64,000 bases of DNA, taken from NCBI RefSeq assembly GCF_002285795.1, contig NZ_CP022961.1, positions 5,956,001 to 6,020,000 of the forward strand, written 5' to 3'. This DNA is from Plantactinospora sp. KBS50 (lineage in GTDB: Bacteria; Actinomycetota; Actinomycetes; Mycobacteriales; Micromonosporaceae). Position numbers and translations under genes: made by a program. Shown piece by piece: positions 7,818 through 16,709 of the stretch; position 1 is the first letter of the stretch; the number at the start of each line of letters is the position of its first letter. The notes beneath the pieces are model-generated. The model did no database searches. It had not been told where the DNA came from and was given only the letters and a program-made list of their open reading frames with translations.

Positions 7818-9080
7818 GTGCCCACACCGCACCTGATCCCCCGCCGCGCCGCCGCGCAGGTCGATGCCGCTCTGGCGGACACCCGCGTCGTCTTGATCAG
7901 CGGAGCACGCCAAGCAGGCAAGAGCACCCTGGTCCGCCTCGTTGCCGGCGATCGTCTGGCCGAGCGCCGCGATCTTGATCGGGCTCAGGACCGGGCAGCG
8001 GCGATCGCCGATCCCGTCGGGTTCGTGGACTCCTCCGAACTCCTTGTCATCGACGAGATCCAACGCGCTCCGGAACTCCTGTTGGCCATCAAGGCTGCCG
8101 TCGACGAGGATCCCCGTCCTGGCCGGTACCTGCTCACCGGATCATCACGGCTGTTCGGCATGGTGGCTGCCCCGGACGCGTTGCCCGGCCGGATGGAGAC
8201 CGTGGAGCTCTGGCCGTTCTCCCAAGGCGAACTCGACGCAGCGCCGGACGGATTCGTCGACGCCGTCTTCGCGCTCGGCCCTGACCTACGACACGAATCG
8301 GACGTGACCCGCGCCGACTACGCGGCCCGAATCGTGCGCGGCGGCCTACCCGAGGCCACCACCCGCACCGACCCACGCCGCCGCCAACGGTTCCTCGACG
8401 CCTACGTCCAGGCGCTCATCGACCGCGACGTCCGGCAACTGTCCGACATCCAGCACAAGGGCGAGCTACGCAAACTGGTACGCCTGCTCGCGGCCAGATC
8501 CGCGACCATCATCGCCGCAAACTCCCTCGAATCCGCCCTCGGACTCAGTCGACCGACGATCGCCCGCTACCTCCAAGCCCTGGAAGAGATCTTCCTGATC
8601 AAACGGATCCCCGGCTGGTCCCGCAACCTGGGCACCCGCGCCACCGCCGCGCCAAAACTGATCTTCGTCGACTCGGGCATCGCCGCCAACGAGATCGCGA
8701 CCGACGCCCGGGCACTGCTCCGGCCGGGCGCACCGTTCGGTCCGCTGCTCGAGTCATTTGTCCTGTCCGAGCTGTCCCGGCAGCTCACCTGGTCCGAGCA
8801 GTTCGTCGACCTGTCCCACTACCGGGACCAGAGCAGGTACGAAGTCGACGCGGTGCTGGAGAACCGAACCGGCCAGGTGGTCGGAATCGAAGTCAAAGCT
8901 GCCACCACCGTCGGACCCGACGACTTCCGCGGTCTACGCCGACTCGCCGACCGCCTCGGCGACGACTTCATCGCCGGCATCGTCCTCTATACCGGAACCT
9001 CCACGCTGCCGTTCGGCGACAGACTCCGCGCCATGCCGGTCAGTACCCTGTGGCAGGCTCCTGCCCCGACAGCGGACTGA
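7818..9080 (+). CDS. AAA-family ATPase with DUF4143 domain
   Basis: A 420-residue member of the AAA_14/DUF4143 family, common in prokaryotic accessory DNA, with no settled function. The N-terminal ATPase part has Walker A GARQAGKST (29-37), Walker B LLVIDEIQR, and sensor-like YLLTGSSRL. The C-terminal DUF4143 part has the family pattern (YLQALEEIFLIKRIPGW, LLESFVLSEL) and a PD-(D/E)xK-like core, YEVDAVLENRTGQVVGIEVK, which suggests a nuclease-like fold. The GTG start is supported by the homologous relic at 15.2 kb. It stands alone behind phased promoter repeats. Confidence 0.88.
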   Translation: MPTPHLIPRRAAAQVDAALADTRVVLISGARQAGKSTLVRLVAGDRLAERRDLDRAQDRAAAIADPVGFVDSSELLVIDEIQRAPELLLAIKAAVDEDPRPGRYLLTGSSRLFGMVAAPDALPGRMETVELWPFSQGELDAAPDGFVDAVFALGPDLRHESDVTRADYAARIVRGGLPEATTRTDPRRRQRFLDAYVQALIDRDVRQLSDIQHKGELRKLVRLLAARSATIIAANSLESALGLSRPTIARYLQALEEIFLIKRIPGWSRNLGTRATAAPKLIFVDSGIAANEIATDARALLRPGAPFGPLLESFVLSELSRQLTWSEQFVDLSHYRDQSRYEVDAVLENRTGQVVGIEVKAATTVGPDDFRGLRRLADRLGDDFIAGIVLYTGTSTLPFGDRLRAMPVSTLWQAPAPTAD

Positions 9081-9138
9081 CCTCGCCCGCTGGTCGCTCC
9101 TCAGCCGGCCAGGGCCACCGAGGACCGAAAGGCGTGGT

Positions 9139-9392
9139 CTGCTGATCTTCAGCAAGCGATCGCAACTGGACCGCGCAGCGACCGGCACACGAGACCAAGA
9201 AGCGAAGAGCCGCAGGTCATCGGCCTGCGGACACCGACGGAGCGTCGGGTTAGGAGCACACGGACCCCGGTTTGCGACCGGGGTTAGTTTAGGCCGCGGT
9301 GACCCGCGTTGGCACCGGTTCACCCGGGTGGCATCCGCTGGAGAGCACACTCGGCGCACATTGCCGAAGATCAACACTGCTCCGTCCACATC
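9139..9392. repeat. non-coding element, copy B
   Basis: Second copy of the element at 3922-4305. Left end CTGCTGATCTTCAGCAAGCG begins at 9139; the inverted right end TTGCCGAAGATCAAC is at 9361-9375. The internal hairpin at 9265-9283 has arms CCCCGGT and ACCGGGG around the same TTGCG loop. The second base pair differs from copy A (C-G here, G-C there), a compensatory change. The GGCACCGGTTCACCCGGG block follows. It lies between the DUF4143 gene and the broken IS701 transposase; the 9081-9715 stretch holds no other convincing gene. Confidence 0.55.
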
Positions 9393-9715
9393 CCACCTTC
9401 GGGTTCACCTGCGGAGGACCACGGAGGGCTCACACCGGATCCCTCTGGCACCGCCGCGATACTGACGCTCGCCGATTACCTGCGCGTGCACGCGACTCGG
9501 CGGGTTCGGATCGGTCGGGTACGGCTGCGTGTTCGCGTCCGACGCGTTCGGGCCGCTGGTGATCCGGCCGCAGGCACGGGCGGGTTGAGCGCCGGGCAGG
9601 CGCCCGCACCGGACGCCGAACGGATCGCCCGGCAGGCGAAGCAAGCAGTCACCGGTACCGATGTCGCCACGATGAGCCGGTCCGCCGCGACCCAGGTCCA
9701 TCCACCGCTACCTCT

Positions 9716-10934
9716 GTGCCGGGGCGCGTGGAGCGCCGACGCCTTAAAGGCCGAGGTCCGTGACTATGTGGTGGAGCATCTCGGCGGCCCGGACGCCGTG
9801 CTGATCATCGACGACACCCAGATGATCAAGAAGGGTGACAAGTCCGTCGGCGTTGCCCCGCAGCACTGCGGTGCGACGAATCAGGTGGAGAACTGCCAGG
9901 TCGCGGTCATGCTCACCTATGCCGGCGGCCGGGCACGCGTTCATCGGTCACCGCCCGTATCTGCCGAAACGGTGGACCGACGATCCGGCCCGCTGCCGCG
10001 AGGCGGGAATCCCGACCGAGGTCGCGGTCGGCACGAAACTCGACCTGGCGCAAGAGTTGCTCGCCGAGGCGCTCGCCGCGAAGGTGCCGTTCGGCTGGTT
10101 CACCATGGACGGCGGTTACGGCCAGTACCCGCAGGTCCGTAACTGGCTGGCCACCGGTCGCCTGCCGTATGTGGTGGCGACCTCGGCAGCGCTGCCGATG
10201 ACCCAGATCAGCGTGCTGCCCGGAGCGACAGCGATCACCCGCGCCGACGACCTGCTGTCGCGACTGTCCGATGGTGACTGGCAGCGCCGTTCCTGCGGTG
10301 CCGACAGCACGGGGCAGCGCTTCTATGACTGGGCCCTGGTCCAACTCGGCGGCAACCTACGCGTCAGCGACGAGACACCCACCGACGGGTACGCCCATAC
10401 CCTGCTGCTGCGGCGCTCGATCACCGACCCGGACGAGGTCACCAATTTCCTTGCCCACGCTCCGGATCCGAGCCCGGCCGACACGCTCATCCGCGTCGCC
10501 GGGACCAGGTGGAAGATCGGGGAGAACAACGAGCAAGGAAAGGATCTCATCGGCATCGCTCAGCATCAGGTGAGGACCTGGAACGCGTGGCACCACACCA
10601 TCACCGTGTGCATGTTCGCCCACGCCTTCGTCGCCGTCCAGCACGCCGGCCTGCACCACGACACCACGACCAGCACCGCGGATCAGGCCATCGGCCAGGG
10701 AAAAGCAGCAGCCCAACGCCAACCCGCCCGGCGGGCCCCGACTGGCTGAGCCCGGACCTGCTCGCCCACGCCACCGTCGCCGACGTCCGCAACCTGCTCG
10801 CCCAGACCATGCTGCACGCCCGCCGCGACCGACGCCACAGCCTGCGCAGGCTCGCCTGGCGCCTGAAACACAAGATCCGCGCCCAGATCAGCCACCACCA
10901 ACGCCGCGGCGACCCACTCCCCACAACCCTCTGA
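9716..10934 (+). pseudogene. IS701-type transposase, broken by frameshifts
   Basis: A DDE transposase remnant in three frames. Frame one gives AWSADALKAEVRDYVVEHLG and the first catalytic Asp in AVLIIDDTQMIKKG. Near 9930 it shifts to a frame with HAFIGHRPYLPKRWTDDPAR, the second Asp in FTMDGGYGQ and the Glu region NNEQGKDLIGIAQHQV. Near 10730, at a GGGCCCC run, it shifts again to DWLSPDLLAHATVADVRNLL and the basic tail. The N-terminal 100-150 residues are not recognisable in the degenerate sequence before 9716. No terminal repeats could be defined. Confidence 0.8.
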
Positions 10935-11226
10935 AAATGGGTGAAACGGCCAGCGATCACCCCACCCTGAAAGGTCCGCAGCTGTAGTACATGCTGGTGA
11001 ACACCCCTGCTGGCCGAGTGGCGTCATCGAGGGCCTCGGTTGGCGCCATGGGGCGAACCACAGAAAGGCCGGCGTCCTAGGTAGACAACACCGATCGCCA
11101 TGCATCTATGATGGCAACCAGCGCAAAGACTGTGAGACTGTCGCATCAACGGTAGCTAACGGCGCGGAGGTGGGATGGCCCCTGAGGGTGTCGAGCGGAC
11201 ATTGGCGGAGAGGCTAGAGCACCCTG
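10935..11226. other. intergenic stretch without recognisable gene
   Basis: These 292 bp between the transposase relic and the DUF6545-type pseudogene contain no frame with protein-like features. A GGAGG sequence at 11166-11170 precedes an ATG at 11175, but homology to the downstream protein family only becomes visible from about 11260. I see no strong promoter or terminator. Confidence 0.4.
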
Positions 11227-12035
11227 ATGATCGGCAGGAACACAGCGCGCAATCGGCGTATCCTCTGGGCCTGCACCTGCCTCACAGCCTTGGCGATGAT
11301 CGTCCTCTTCAGCCTCGGAACGGACAAGGCTTGCGTCCAGTTCCTTCCCAAGGGGCCCGATTCTCCGCTCTCTTCGGGTATTGGTCTGTCCATCTCACGT
11401 ACACGGGCAGCGTCAGTGCCGCAGCGTTCGTTCTATTCTGGCGCTCGAAGCACAGGGCGGACCCGAGACTACTTCGCGCGGGTCTCCGGTTCCTAGCGGT
11501 CGGATTCGTGGCGGGCCTGGGCTATTCCGTGTTGCGAATAGTCCTTCTCGTTGCTCCCAGAGCGTCGGCCATCACTCTATCGAGACACCAGGGAATCCTG
11601 CACGAACTGTCGTTCAGTGCGCTCGATCTCCGTGTCTATCGACGAGTGATCGAGATTCGCGACGGATTGATGGCGCTTCGTAGATACACACCCGTGCACC
11701 TGCCGGATGAAGCGATGCGGTTTGTCTCCCTGAGGGAAGTCCCTGCAGATGTATTGGACGTGACGGTGACCGCCTGCATCGTAGAGGTGGCGCGCCGAGC
11801 CAAGGTGCACGGTGGTCCGGCACCAGAGTCGGTCGCAGACAGCTCCCATCTCATGAGTGAACTGGCTCAATCAGATGTGCTCGAAGAAGTCGAATCCCTG
11901 TGCCGGCTCGCCGAGGTTAATAGCGACCCACTCGTGAAAGAGTTTGCGGATTCTGTACCCATGGACCCGATCAATCAGACGAATCATGGTGCTCCGGAGG
12001 TGGCACGCGTGGCAGACGGACGGCCCATGGCGTGA
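11227..12035 (+). pseudogene. DUF6545/MAB_1171c-type membrane protein, decayed
   Basis: The intact family has several N-terminal membrane helices and a C-terminal cytoplasmic part, and is often next to a methyltransferase gene. Here one frame gives the helix ILWACTCLTALAMIVLFSLG. After a shift at the GGGG run near 11351 another frame gives YWSVHLTYTGSVSAAAFVLF and AGLRFLAVGFVAGLGYSVLR. The sequence then jumps directly to the C-terminal signature YRRVIEIRDGLMALRRY, so the linker is deleted. The second frame stays open to the stop at 12035. Base composition is clearly less GC-rich than the flanks, pointing to transfer. Confidence 0.6.
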
Positions 12036-12096
12036 TCACCTCAGAACGCCACGAGTTCTGATTCATGGGCGAAATCAATCAAGAGAACGGAATGCG

Positions 12097-12897
12097 ATGA
12101 CCGCTGACCTGTATGCAGAGTATGCTTTCAACAACGATGTTGTCGAAGCTAAGAACCAGCTACAGTACCTCAGCGACACTGTCGATCCACACACATTCGC
12201 CACGTTGGATTCAATCGGCGTGGCACCTGGCTGGGAATGTTGGGACGTCGGTGCCGGCGCGGGCACCGTGTCACATTGGCTGGCCGAACGCGTCGGAGTT
12301 GAAGGCCGGGTGTTGGCAACCGATATCAAACCGCAACACATTCCGGCTCGCGAGGGCTTGAACATTGCGCGACATGATGTGCGAACAGACCCCTTCCCGA
12401 CCGAAACCTTCGACCTGATCCACGCGAGACTCCTGTTGATGCACTTGCCCACCCGCGAGCAAGTCGTATCCCAGCTGGTCCAGGCTTTGAAGCCAGGAGG
12501 AGTTCTGGTGATCTCTGACTGGGAGACCAACTATCTCGACCTGATCCTGGACAGTCCTGACGAGACCGGATCGCGAGTGTTCATGAGGTTCCTCGAAATC
12601 TGCCGAGCGGGAAGCCCCCTGGTTGGTATCGACCTTCGTTGGGCGGCTCGGGCACATAGTGTCATGCGAAGTGCGGGACTATCTGATGTCACAACCACCA
12701 CGCATGCAAGCTCCTGGGCTGGTGGAACCGGGGCTTGCGTTCTTCATCGAAGCAACACCTTCCAGCTCGAGTCCAGACTGCTCGAGGACGACTTCACCGA
12801 AGAGGAGTTGAGAACTCTGCGGGGTGTGCTTCTAGACCCCCGCTTCGTCATCTCCTCATACCTGATGTTCACCACGCTGGGAAGGAGAGCGCAATAG
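12097..12897 (+). CDS. class I SAM-dependent methyltransferase
   Basis: A 266-residue methyltransferase of unknown substrate. It has SAM motif I (WDVGAGAGTVSHWLAE), the acidic strand VLATDIKPQHI, DLIHARLLLMHLPTREQV and the post-motif LKPGGVLVISDWE. ATG 12097 is chosen because the longer upstream frame overlaps the preceding pseudogene in another phase and has no family similarity. Codon use is much less GC-biased than the window average, shared with the preceding relic, so the pair probably arrived together. In this family pairing the methyltransferase has no established role. Confidence 0.85.
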   Translation: MTADLYAEYAFNNDVVEAKNQLQYLSDTVDPHTFATLDSIGVAPGWECWDVGAGAGTVSHWLAERVGVEGRVLATDIKPQHIPAREGLNIARHDVRTDPFPTETFDLIHARLLLMHLPTREQVVSQLVQALKPGGVLVISDWETNYLDLILDSPDETGSRVFMRFLEICRAGSPLVGIDLRWAARAHSVMRSAGLSDVTTTTHASSWAGGTGACVLHRSNTFQLESRLLEDDFTEEELRTLRGVLLDPRFVISSYLMFTTLGRRAQ

Positions 12898-12968
12898 CCT
12901 TCTCCAGGGGTGTCTTCCTGAGCGGTCGAGGCCGTCGACCTACCCGTCTCCCTCTCGGTCAGGATGGT

Positions 12969-14477
12969 GTGAGACACCCCGTGTGAGTGGGGTGCTGACC
13001 TGAGGACGGGGATCGGAGATCCTTGTGTACGTGTCCACTTCATCTGGCAAGCAGCCGGCCACCGGCAGCGGGGCCGACCCGGCGCCGAAGCCGTCGCGGC
13101 GGGTCTTCAGCCCGGAGTACAAGCTCGCGATGGTCGCCGAGTACGAGAACGCCCCGAACGGCGAGAAAGGCGCGATCCTGCGCCGGGAAGGCCTGTACTC
13201 GTCACACATCATCGAATGGACACGGGCCCGCAACGCCGGGCACCTCGGCCACGTCGACAGCGGCGGGAAAACGGATACCGCCGCCCCCTCTGCGCCACGG
13301 GTGAAAAAGTCCGCGGACCAGATCGAGTTGGAGAAGCTGCGCCAGCAGAACGAGAAACTGCGGGCGGACCTGACAAAGACCCGGATGGCGTTGGACATCA
13401 TGGGAAAAGCGCACGCGCTCTTGGAAGAACTCTCCGGGAGCGCGGACAACGACAACCCGCCGAGGAGATCCTGACCGCCGCGTTCGCCGAGCTGCGCGAC
13501 GCGGATGTCCCGGTCCAGCGGGCGTGCGCGTTGGCGGGGACCTCGCGGGCGACCCACTACCGGCGGGCGCGGCCGGTCGGACCGCGACACGGGCCGTGGC
13601 TGCCCCGGACCCCGCCACCATGGACGCTCAGCACGGCCGAACGTGACCGGGTCCTCGCGGTGTTGAACTCGCCCGGCTACGCCGATCTGGCGATTCCTCA
13701 GGTGTGGGCGCGGGAACTCGACGCGGGCCGCTACCACTGCTCCATGTCCACGATGTACCGGATCGCGCGTGCGGCCGGTCAGAGTCGGGAACGACGCCGG
13801 CTGGCGACCCACCCACCCCGGGTACGGCCGGAGCTGGTCGCGACCGGGCCCGGTCAGGTGTGGTCCTGGGACATCACCGCGTTGAAGGGGCACGTGAAGG
13901 GCGTCTGGTACCGATGCTACGTGATCATCGACATCTACTCCCGCTACGTCGTGGGTTGGCTGGTCGCGGCCGCCGAGGACGCGGTCGTGGCCCGTGACTT
14001 CCTCGCCGCCGCGATCGGCCGTAACGGGATCGAGCCGCACACGATCCACGCCGACCGTGGTGGCGCGATGGTGTCGAAGCCGGTGTCGGAGATGCTCGTC
14101 AACCTCGGTGTCCTCCGGTCGCATTCCCGACCCCGGACGTCGAATGACAACCCGTACTCGGAGGCGCAGTTCAAGACGATGAAGTATGTGCCGGACTTCC
14201 CGGCCAGGTTCGGGTCCCTCGCCGACGCGAGAGCGTTCTGCGACGGGTTCTTCACCGCCTACAATCATGAGCATCGGCATTCCGGGATCGGCTGGCACAC
14301 CCCGGCGTCGGTGCACTACGGCACCGCGGAGCAGGTTCGTGAGCACCGCCAACGCGCCCTCGACGCCGCCCACGCCGCTCACCCGGACCGGTTCACCCGT
14401 CGGCCACGCGCCCCGAAGCTGCCCGAGCAGGCCTGGATCAACCAGCCAACCCAGCAGGCACAAACCGTCTCAACTTG
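12969..14477 (+). mobile_element. IS3-family insertion sequence
   Basis: Contains overlapping orfA and orfB in the -1 arrangement typical of IS3. Possible inverted ends are TGAGAC followed 5 bp later by GTG on the left (about 12970) and its imperfect mirror around 14460-14476 on the right. Target-site duplications could not be assigned by eye. Both ORFs look intact, so the element may be active; its low degeneracy contrasts with the IS701 and IS481 relics around it. Confidence 0.7.
13025..13474 (+). CDS. IS3-family transposase OrfA
   Basis: A 149-residue DNA-binding subunit. It has an N-terminal helix-turn-helix (RRVFSPEYKLAMVAEYENAP, ILRREGLYSSHIIEW) and a C-terminal leucine-zipper coiled coil (ADQIELEKLRQQNEKLRADL). 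The GTG start at 13025 lies shortly after the left end of the element. The stop overlaps orfB, where a programmed -1 shift normally yields the OrfAB transposase. The zipper region just before the stop reads LDIMGKAHALLEELSG, as in intact relatives. Confidence 0.85.
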   Translation: MYVSTSSGKQPATGSGADPAPKPSRRVFSPEYKLAMVAEYENAPNGEKGAILRREGLYSSHIIEWTRARNAGHLGHVDSGGKTDTAAPSAPRVKKSADQIELEKLRQQNEKLRADLTKTRMALDIMGKAHALLEELSGSADNDNPPRRS

Positions 14478-14478
14478 A
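13447..14478 (+). CDS. IS3-family transposase OrfB (rve integrase core)
   Basis: Catalytic subunit, expressed as OrfAB by -1 frameshifting; no good independent start is seen. The recognisable protein begins at AEEILTAAFAELRDADVPVQ just after the overlap; the same frame is open further upstream. The rve core has the catalytic Asp in VWSWDITALKG, the second Asp in IHADRGGAM, and the Glu in NPYSEAQFKTMKY. The C-terminal part YNHEHRHSGIGWHTP is diagnostic for IS3. No internal stops are present. Confidence 0.85.
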   Translation, partial: QRQPAEEILTAAFAELRDADVPVQRACALAGTSRATHYRRARPVGPRHGPWLPRTPPPWTLSTAERDRVLAVLNSPGYADLAIPQVWARELDAGRYHCSMSTMYRIARAAGQSRERRRLATHPPRVRPELVATGPGQVWSWDITALKGHVKGVWYRCYVIIDIYSRYVVGWLVAAAEDAVVARDFLAAAIGRNGIEPHTIHADRGGAMVSKPVSEMLVNLGVLRSHSRPRTSNDNPYSEAQFKTMKYVPDFPARFGSLADARAFCDGFFTAYNHEHRHSGIGWHTPASVHYGTAEQVREHRQRALDAAHAAHPDRFTRRPRAPKLPEQAWINQPTQQAQTVST

Positions 14479-14764
14479 CTTGACAACTACCGTCTCGCAC
14501 TGCCACGGGCCGCTCGCTCGAACAGTGGCGACCCCGGCCCGCACACGCCTTCGGCTTACGACCGCCCCCGTCGGCTGCGCGCCGACCGTACGGCCGGTGG
14601 TGTTCAGGTCGGAGGTCGAAGCGACGAGCAGGTCGGCGGCTTCACGGATGTCGCGCACGGGCATCACGGTTCCCATGGCAGGCCTATTGGCTGGGTGTGG
14701 TGTCCAGGGAGGCTGGTCGAGGTTGTGTGACGACGTCTCGGCCTGAGTTGTGGACGAGTAAAGG

Positions 14765-14965
14765 CTCCGGTTGTGGCACTCGAGCTGTCTGGGAACCCGT
14801 TCCACAACCAGGAAGCCATCGTGGACGAGCCCTGGCCGGTCGCGCAGGCAGCCCAGCGTTACGCCGACTTCGGCCCTGATGCAACGCCTCGGAGCGGTAC
14901 AGCTCGGCGGGCGCGCGTTCGTGCACACCGTCATCGACGATCACTCCCGGGTCCCTGATCATCGC
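14765..14965 (+). pseudogene. IS481-like transposase relic
   Basis: Two short blocks in different frames resemble an IS481 transposase: an N-terminal-like EAIVDEPWPVAQAAQRY and, about 100 bp later, FVHTVIDDHSRV, matching the first catalytic Asp region of the rve core. Everything between and after is degraded or lost. The rest of 14479-15110 holds one short minus-strand frame (MPVRDIREAADLLVASTSD) that I cannot identify, and nothing else convincing. Confidence 0.4.
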
Positions 14966-15114
14966 CGCGGTTGGTGGTGCCCTCTCCTGCTTGTGGCTGT
15001 TGAGCTCCCCGATTGCCCGACCGCGCCGGCTGGAAGAACTGGGCCGCATTTCGGAGCCCGAATCAGCAAGCCTCTCCGCTGACGCGAGGCTCCCGCCGGA
15101 CACGCTGACCGTCA

Positions 15115-15236
15115 AGATCAACGGAGGTGGTAGGGGTCCCTCGCCTGCTTGGCGTGCTCCCCTCAGCACCACGCGTGTGTCAGCCAGGGCTGCGGCGCGG
15201 CCTGGAATCGGTTGCGATGTGGGCGCGGCACCTGGT
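15115..15236 (-). pseudogene. N-terminal relic of a second DUF4143 ATPase gene
   Basis: On the minus strand, downstream of two regulatory repeats, the DNA reads as a clear homologue of the start of the gene at 7818. The GTG start has become GCG (GCGCCCACATCG versus GTGCCCACACCG). Pieces of ALADTRVVL and GARQAGEG are visible against ALADTRVVL and GARQAGKS in the intact gene. The Walker A Lys-Ser is destroyed, at least one indel separates the blocks, and homology ends about 40 codons in. It shows that this gene with its promoter existed in two copies. Confidence 0.75.
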
Positions 15237-15246
15237 AGGAGACAAG

Positions 15247-15282
15247 CTTTCGATCTGCGCGGCGAACCGCGTTCGATTTGCG
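15247..15282 (-). promoter_or_regulatory. pair of phased repeats before the DUF4143 relic
   Basis: CGCAGATCGAAAG (15259 to 15247, minus strand) and CGCAAATCGAAC (15282 to 15271) are 24 bp apart, in the same orientation relative to the relic gene as the repeats at 7761 and 7784 are to the intact gene. They have kept their sequence although the gene body has decayed. Confidence 0.5.
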
Positions 15283-15446
15283 AGGCAAGCCGTGTGCGGG
15301 CAGTGAGGCTTCGGTATCCGAACTGCCGACCGCCGAGGCGGTCGTCGTGCCTGCATCGCGGGCACGCGGTCGGTTTCCACGCGAGGGCGCGATGAGGACA
15401 CCTTGCGCGCCGGCAAACTGGCCGTAATCCAGTGCGCCGGCACCGA

Positions 15447-15989
15447 TCAGATCCGGGCCAGCAAGGTCTTCATCGTGTCGATCTCGGCCTGCTGGGTGGT
15501 GGCGATCCGCCCGGCAAGCGCCTTCGCGTCGCTGTTGGCGCCCTGGGCGGCTTCGGTCCGGGCCATGGTGATCGCGCTCTCGTGGTGGGCGATCATCATG
15601 GTGAGGAACTGCCGGTCGAAGTCCCGGCCCGAGGTCGCCGCCAGCCGGGTCATGTCAGCCTCGGACATCATGCCCGGCATGCCGTGATCCATCCCCGGCA
15701 TGGCGGAGCTGGTCGGGGCGGCGCTACCGCCGTGGTTCATCCCCGGCATGGCGGTGCTGCCATGGTCCATGCCCGGCATGGTGGTGGGCGCACCGCTCGG
15801 CGTGCCCCAGGTGGTCAGCCAGCCGCTCATCGTGGCGATCTCCGGCGCCTGGGCGTCCTTGATCTGGGTGGCGAGCTGCTTGACCTGCGAGTCGGCGGCC
15901 CTCGTGGCGGCCAGGTCTGCCATGGCCACAGCCTGCTGGTGGTGCGGAATCATCATCTGCGCGAACATCACGTCCGCCGCGTTGTGCAC
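15447..15989 (-). CDS. DUF305 family protein, signal peptide region disrupted
   Basis: DUF305 proteins are secreted or lipid-anchored, His/Met-rich and often sit with copper-resistance genes. Two repeats of the four-helix motif are present: ADVMFAQMMIPHHQQAVAMA and FDRQFLTMMIAHHESAITMA, separated by a Met/His/Gly linker with repeated MPGMDHG. Upstream, MSRTFLR (ATG 16108), a lipobox-like VLAGCGSSDDHDAAG and the Thr/Ala-rich spacer lie in three different frames, so the natural lipoprotein N-terminus is broken by indels or a deletion. The GTG at 15989 is merely the first start of the intact frame. It is first in a row with DUF6153 and a copper ATPase. Confidence 0.75.
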   Translation of the reverse strand: MHNAADVMFAQMMIPHHQQAVAMADLAATRAADSQVKQLATQIKDAQAPEIATMSGWLTTWGTPSGAPTTMPGMDHGSTAMPGMNHGGSAAPTSSAMPGMDHGMPGMMSEADMTRLAATSGRDFDRQFLTMMIAHHESAITMARTEAAQGANSDAKALAGRIATTQQAEIDTMKTLLARI

Positions 15990-16160
15990 CGCGGCCGGGG
16001 TGCTGTCGGCCGGGGCGGTGGCGGTGGGCGAGGCCGTGGCCGTTACCAGCAGCGTCGTGGTCGTCGCTGCTGCCGCAGCCGGCCAGGACGCAGGAAGGTA
16101 CGGGACATGACGAAGTATGCCTTTCGGAATCGGTGAACATACGCGGAAGCGGGCGCGTGG

Positions 16161-16672
16161 TCACCGGAAGGTGACCGCCGCGGGGCGCTTCCATATGCGC
16201 AGCACCGACATCGCGGCGACGCGATTGCCCATCGGGGACCACGCCGGCGGGCCGCGGGAAACCGCCACGGACGGCTGGCTACGGTCGCGGGAGGTGACGC
16301 CCGTTGGGCGCAGCAGCAGAGCCGCCGCCAACGCCAGCGAAACCCCGAACGCGCCGACGACTGCCAGGCGCACCGCCCACCCGGGCATGTGTCCGGGCGA
16401 GCCTCCCGGCGCGGCGGCCAGTCCGGCGCACCCTTCCCCGGCACACCCAGGCGAGACCGCGGCGTCCATCGCGGCAACCGCCGTCAGGACCGCTCCCGAT
16501 TGCGCATCCCCGTGCGTGTCCGTGGGCATGGCCGCCCGTGGTGCGGGCCGGCCCCGACAGGCTGGTGGCCCAGACTGTGCATGGCCGCGAGGCCGGTCAG
16601 GGTGGCCGCCAGCAGCACGAAGCGGACGAGCCATCCGCCTCGCACCGCCGACACACCGGTCACGGCCACCAC
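16161..16672 (-). pseudogene. DUF6153-like membrane protein, frameshifted
   Basis: From ATG 16672 the frame gives a membrane helix WLVRFVLLAATLTGLAAMHS followed by LGHQPVGAGPHHG, the pattern of DUF6153 proteins. The continuation (MPTDTHGDAQSGAVLTAVAA, a Cys-containing loop, then helix VRLAVVGAFGVSLALAAALL) is one base out of phase, with the shift near 16545. DUF6153 proteins are often encoded with DUF305 and copper ATPases. Function is unknown. The shift fits the one-base-deletion pattern seen elsewhere in the window. Confidence 0.55.
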
Positions 16673-16709
16673 GCTACCGGCCGCCTGCCGATCCGCGTCG
16701 CGAACCAGG

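Noticed and set aside
14470-14934. A 154-codon minus-strand frame after the IS3 element
   Set aside because: Only a short stretch looks protein-like, it overlaps the IS481 relic on the other strand, and no family is recognised.
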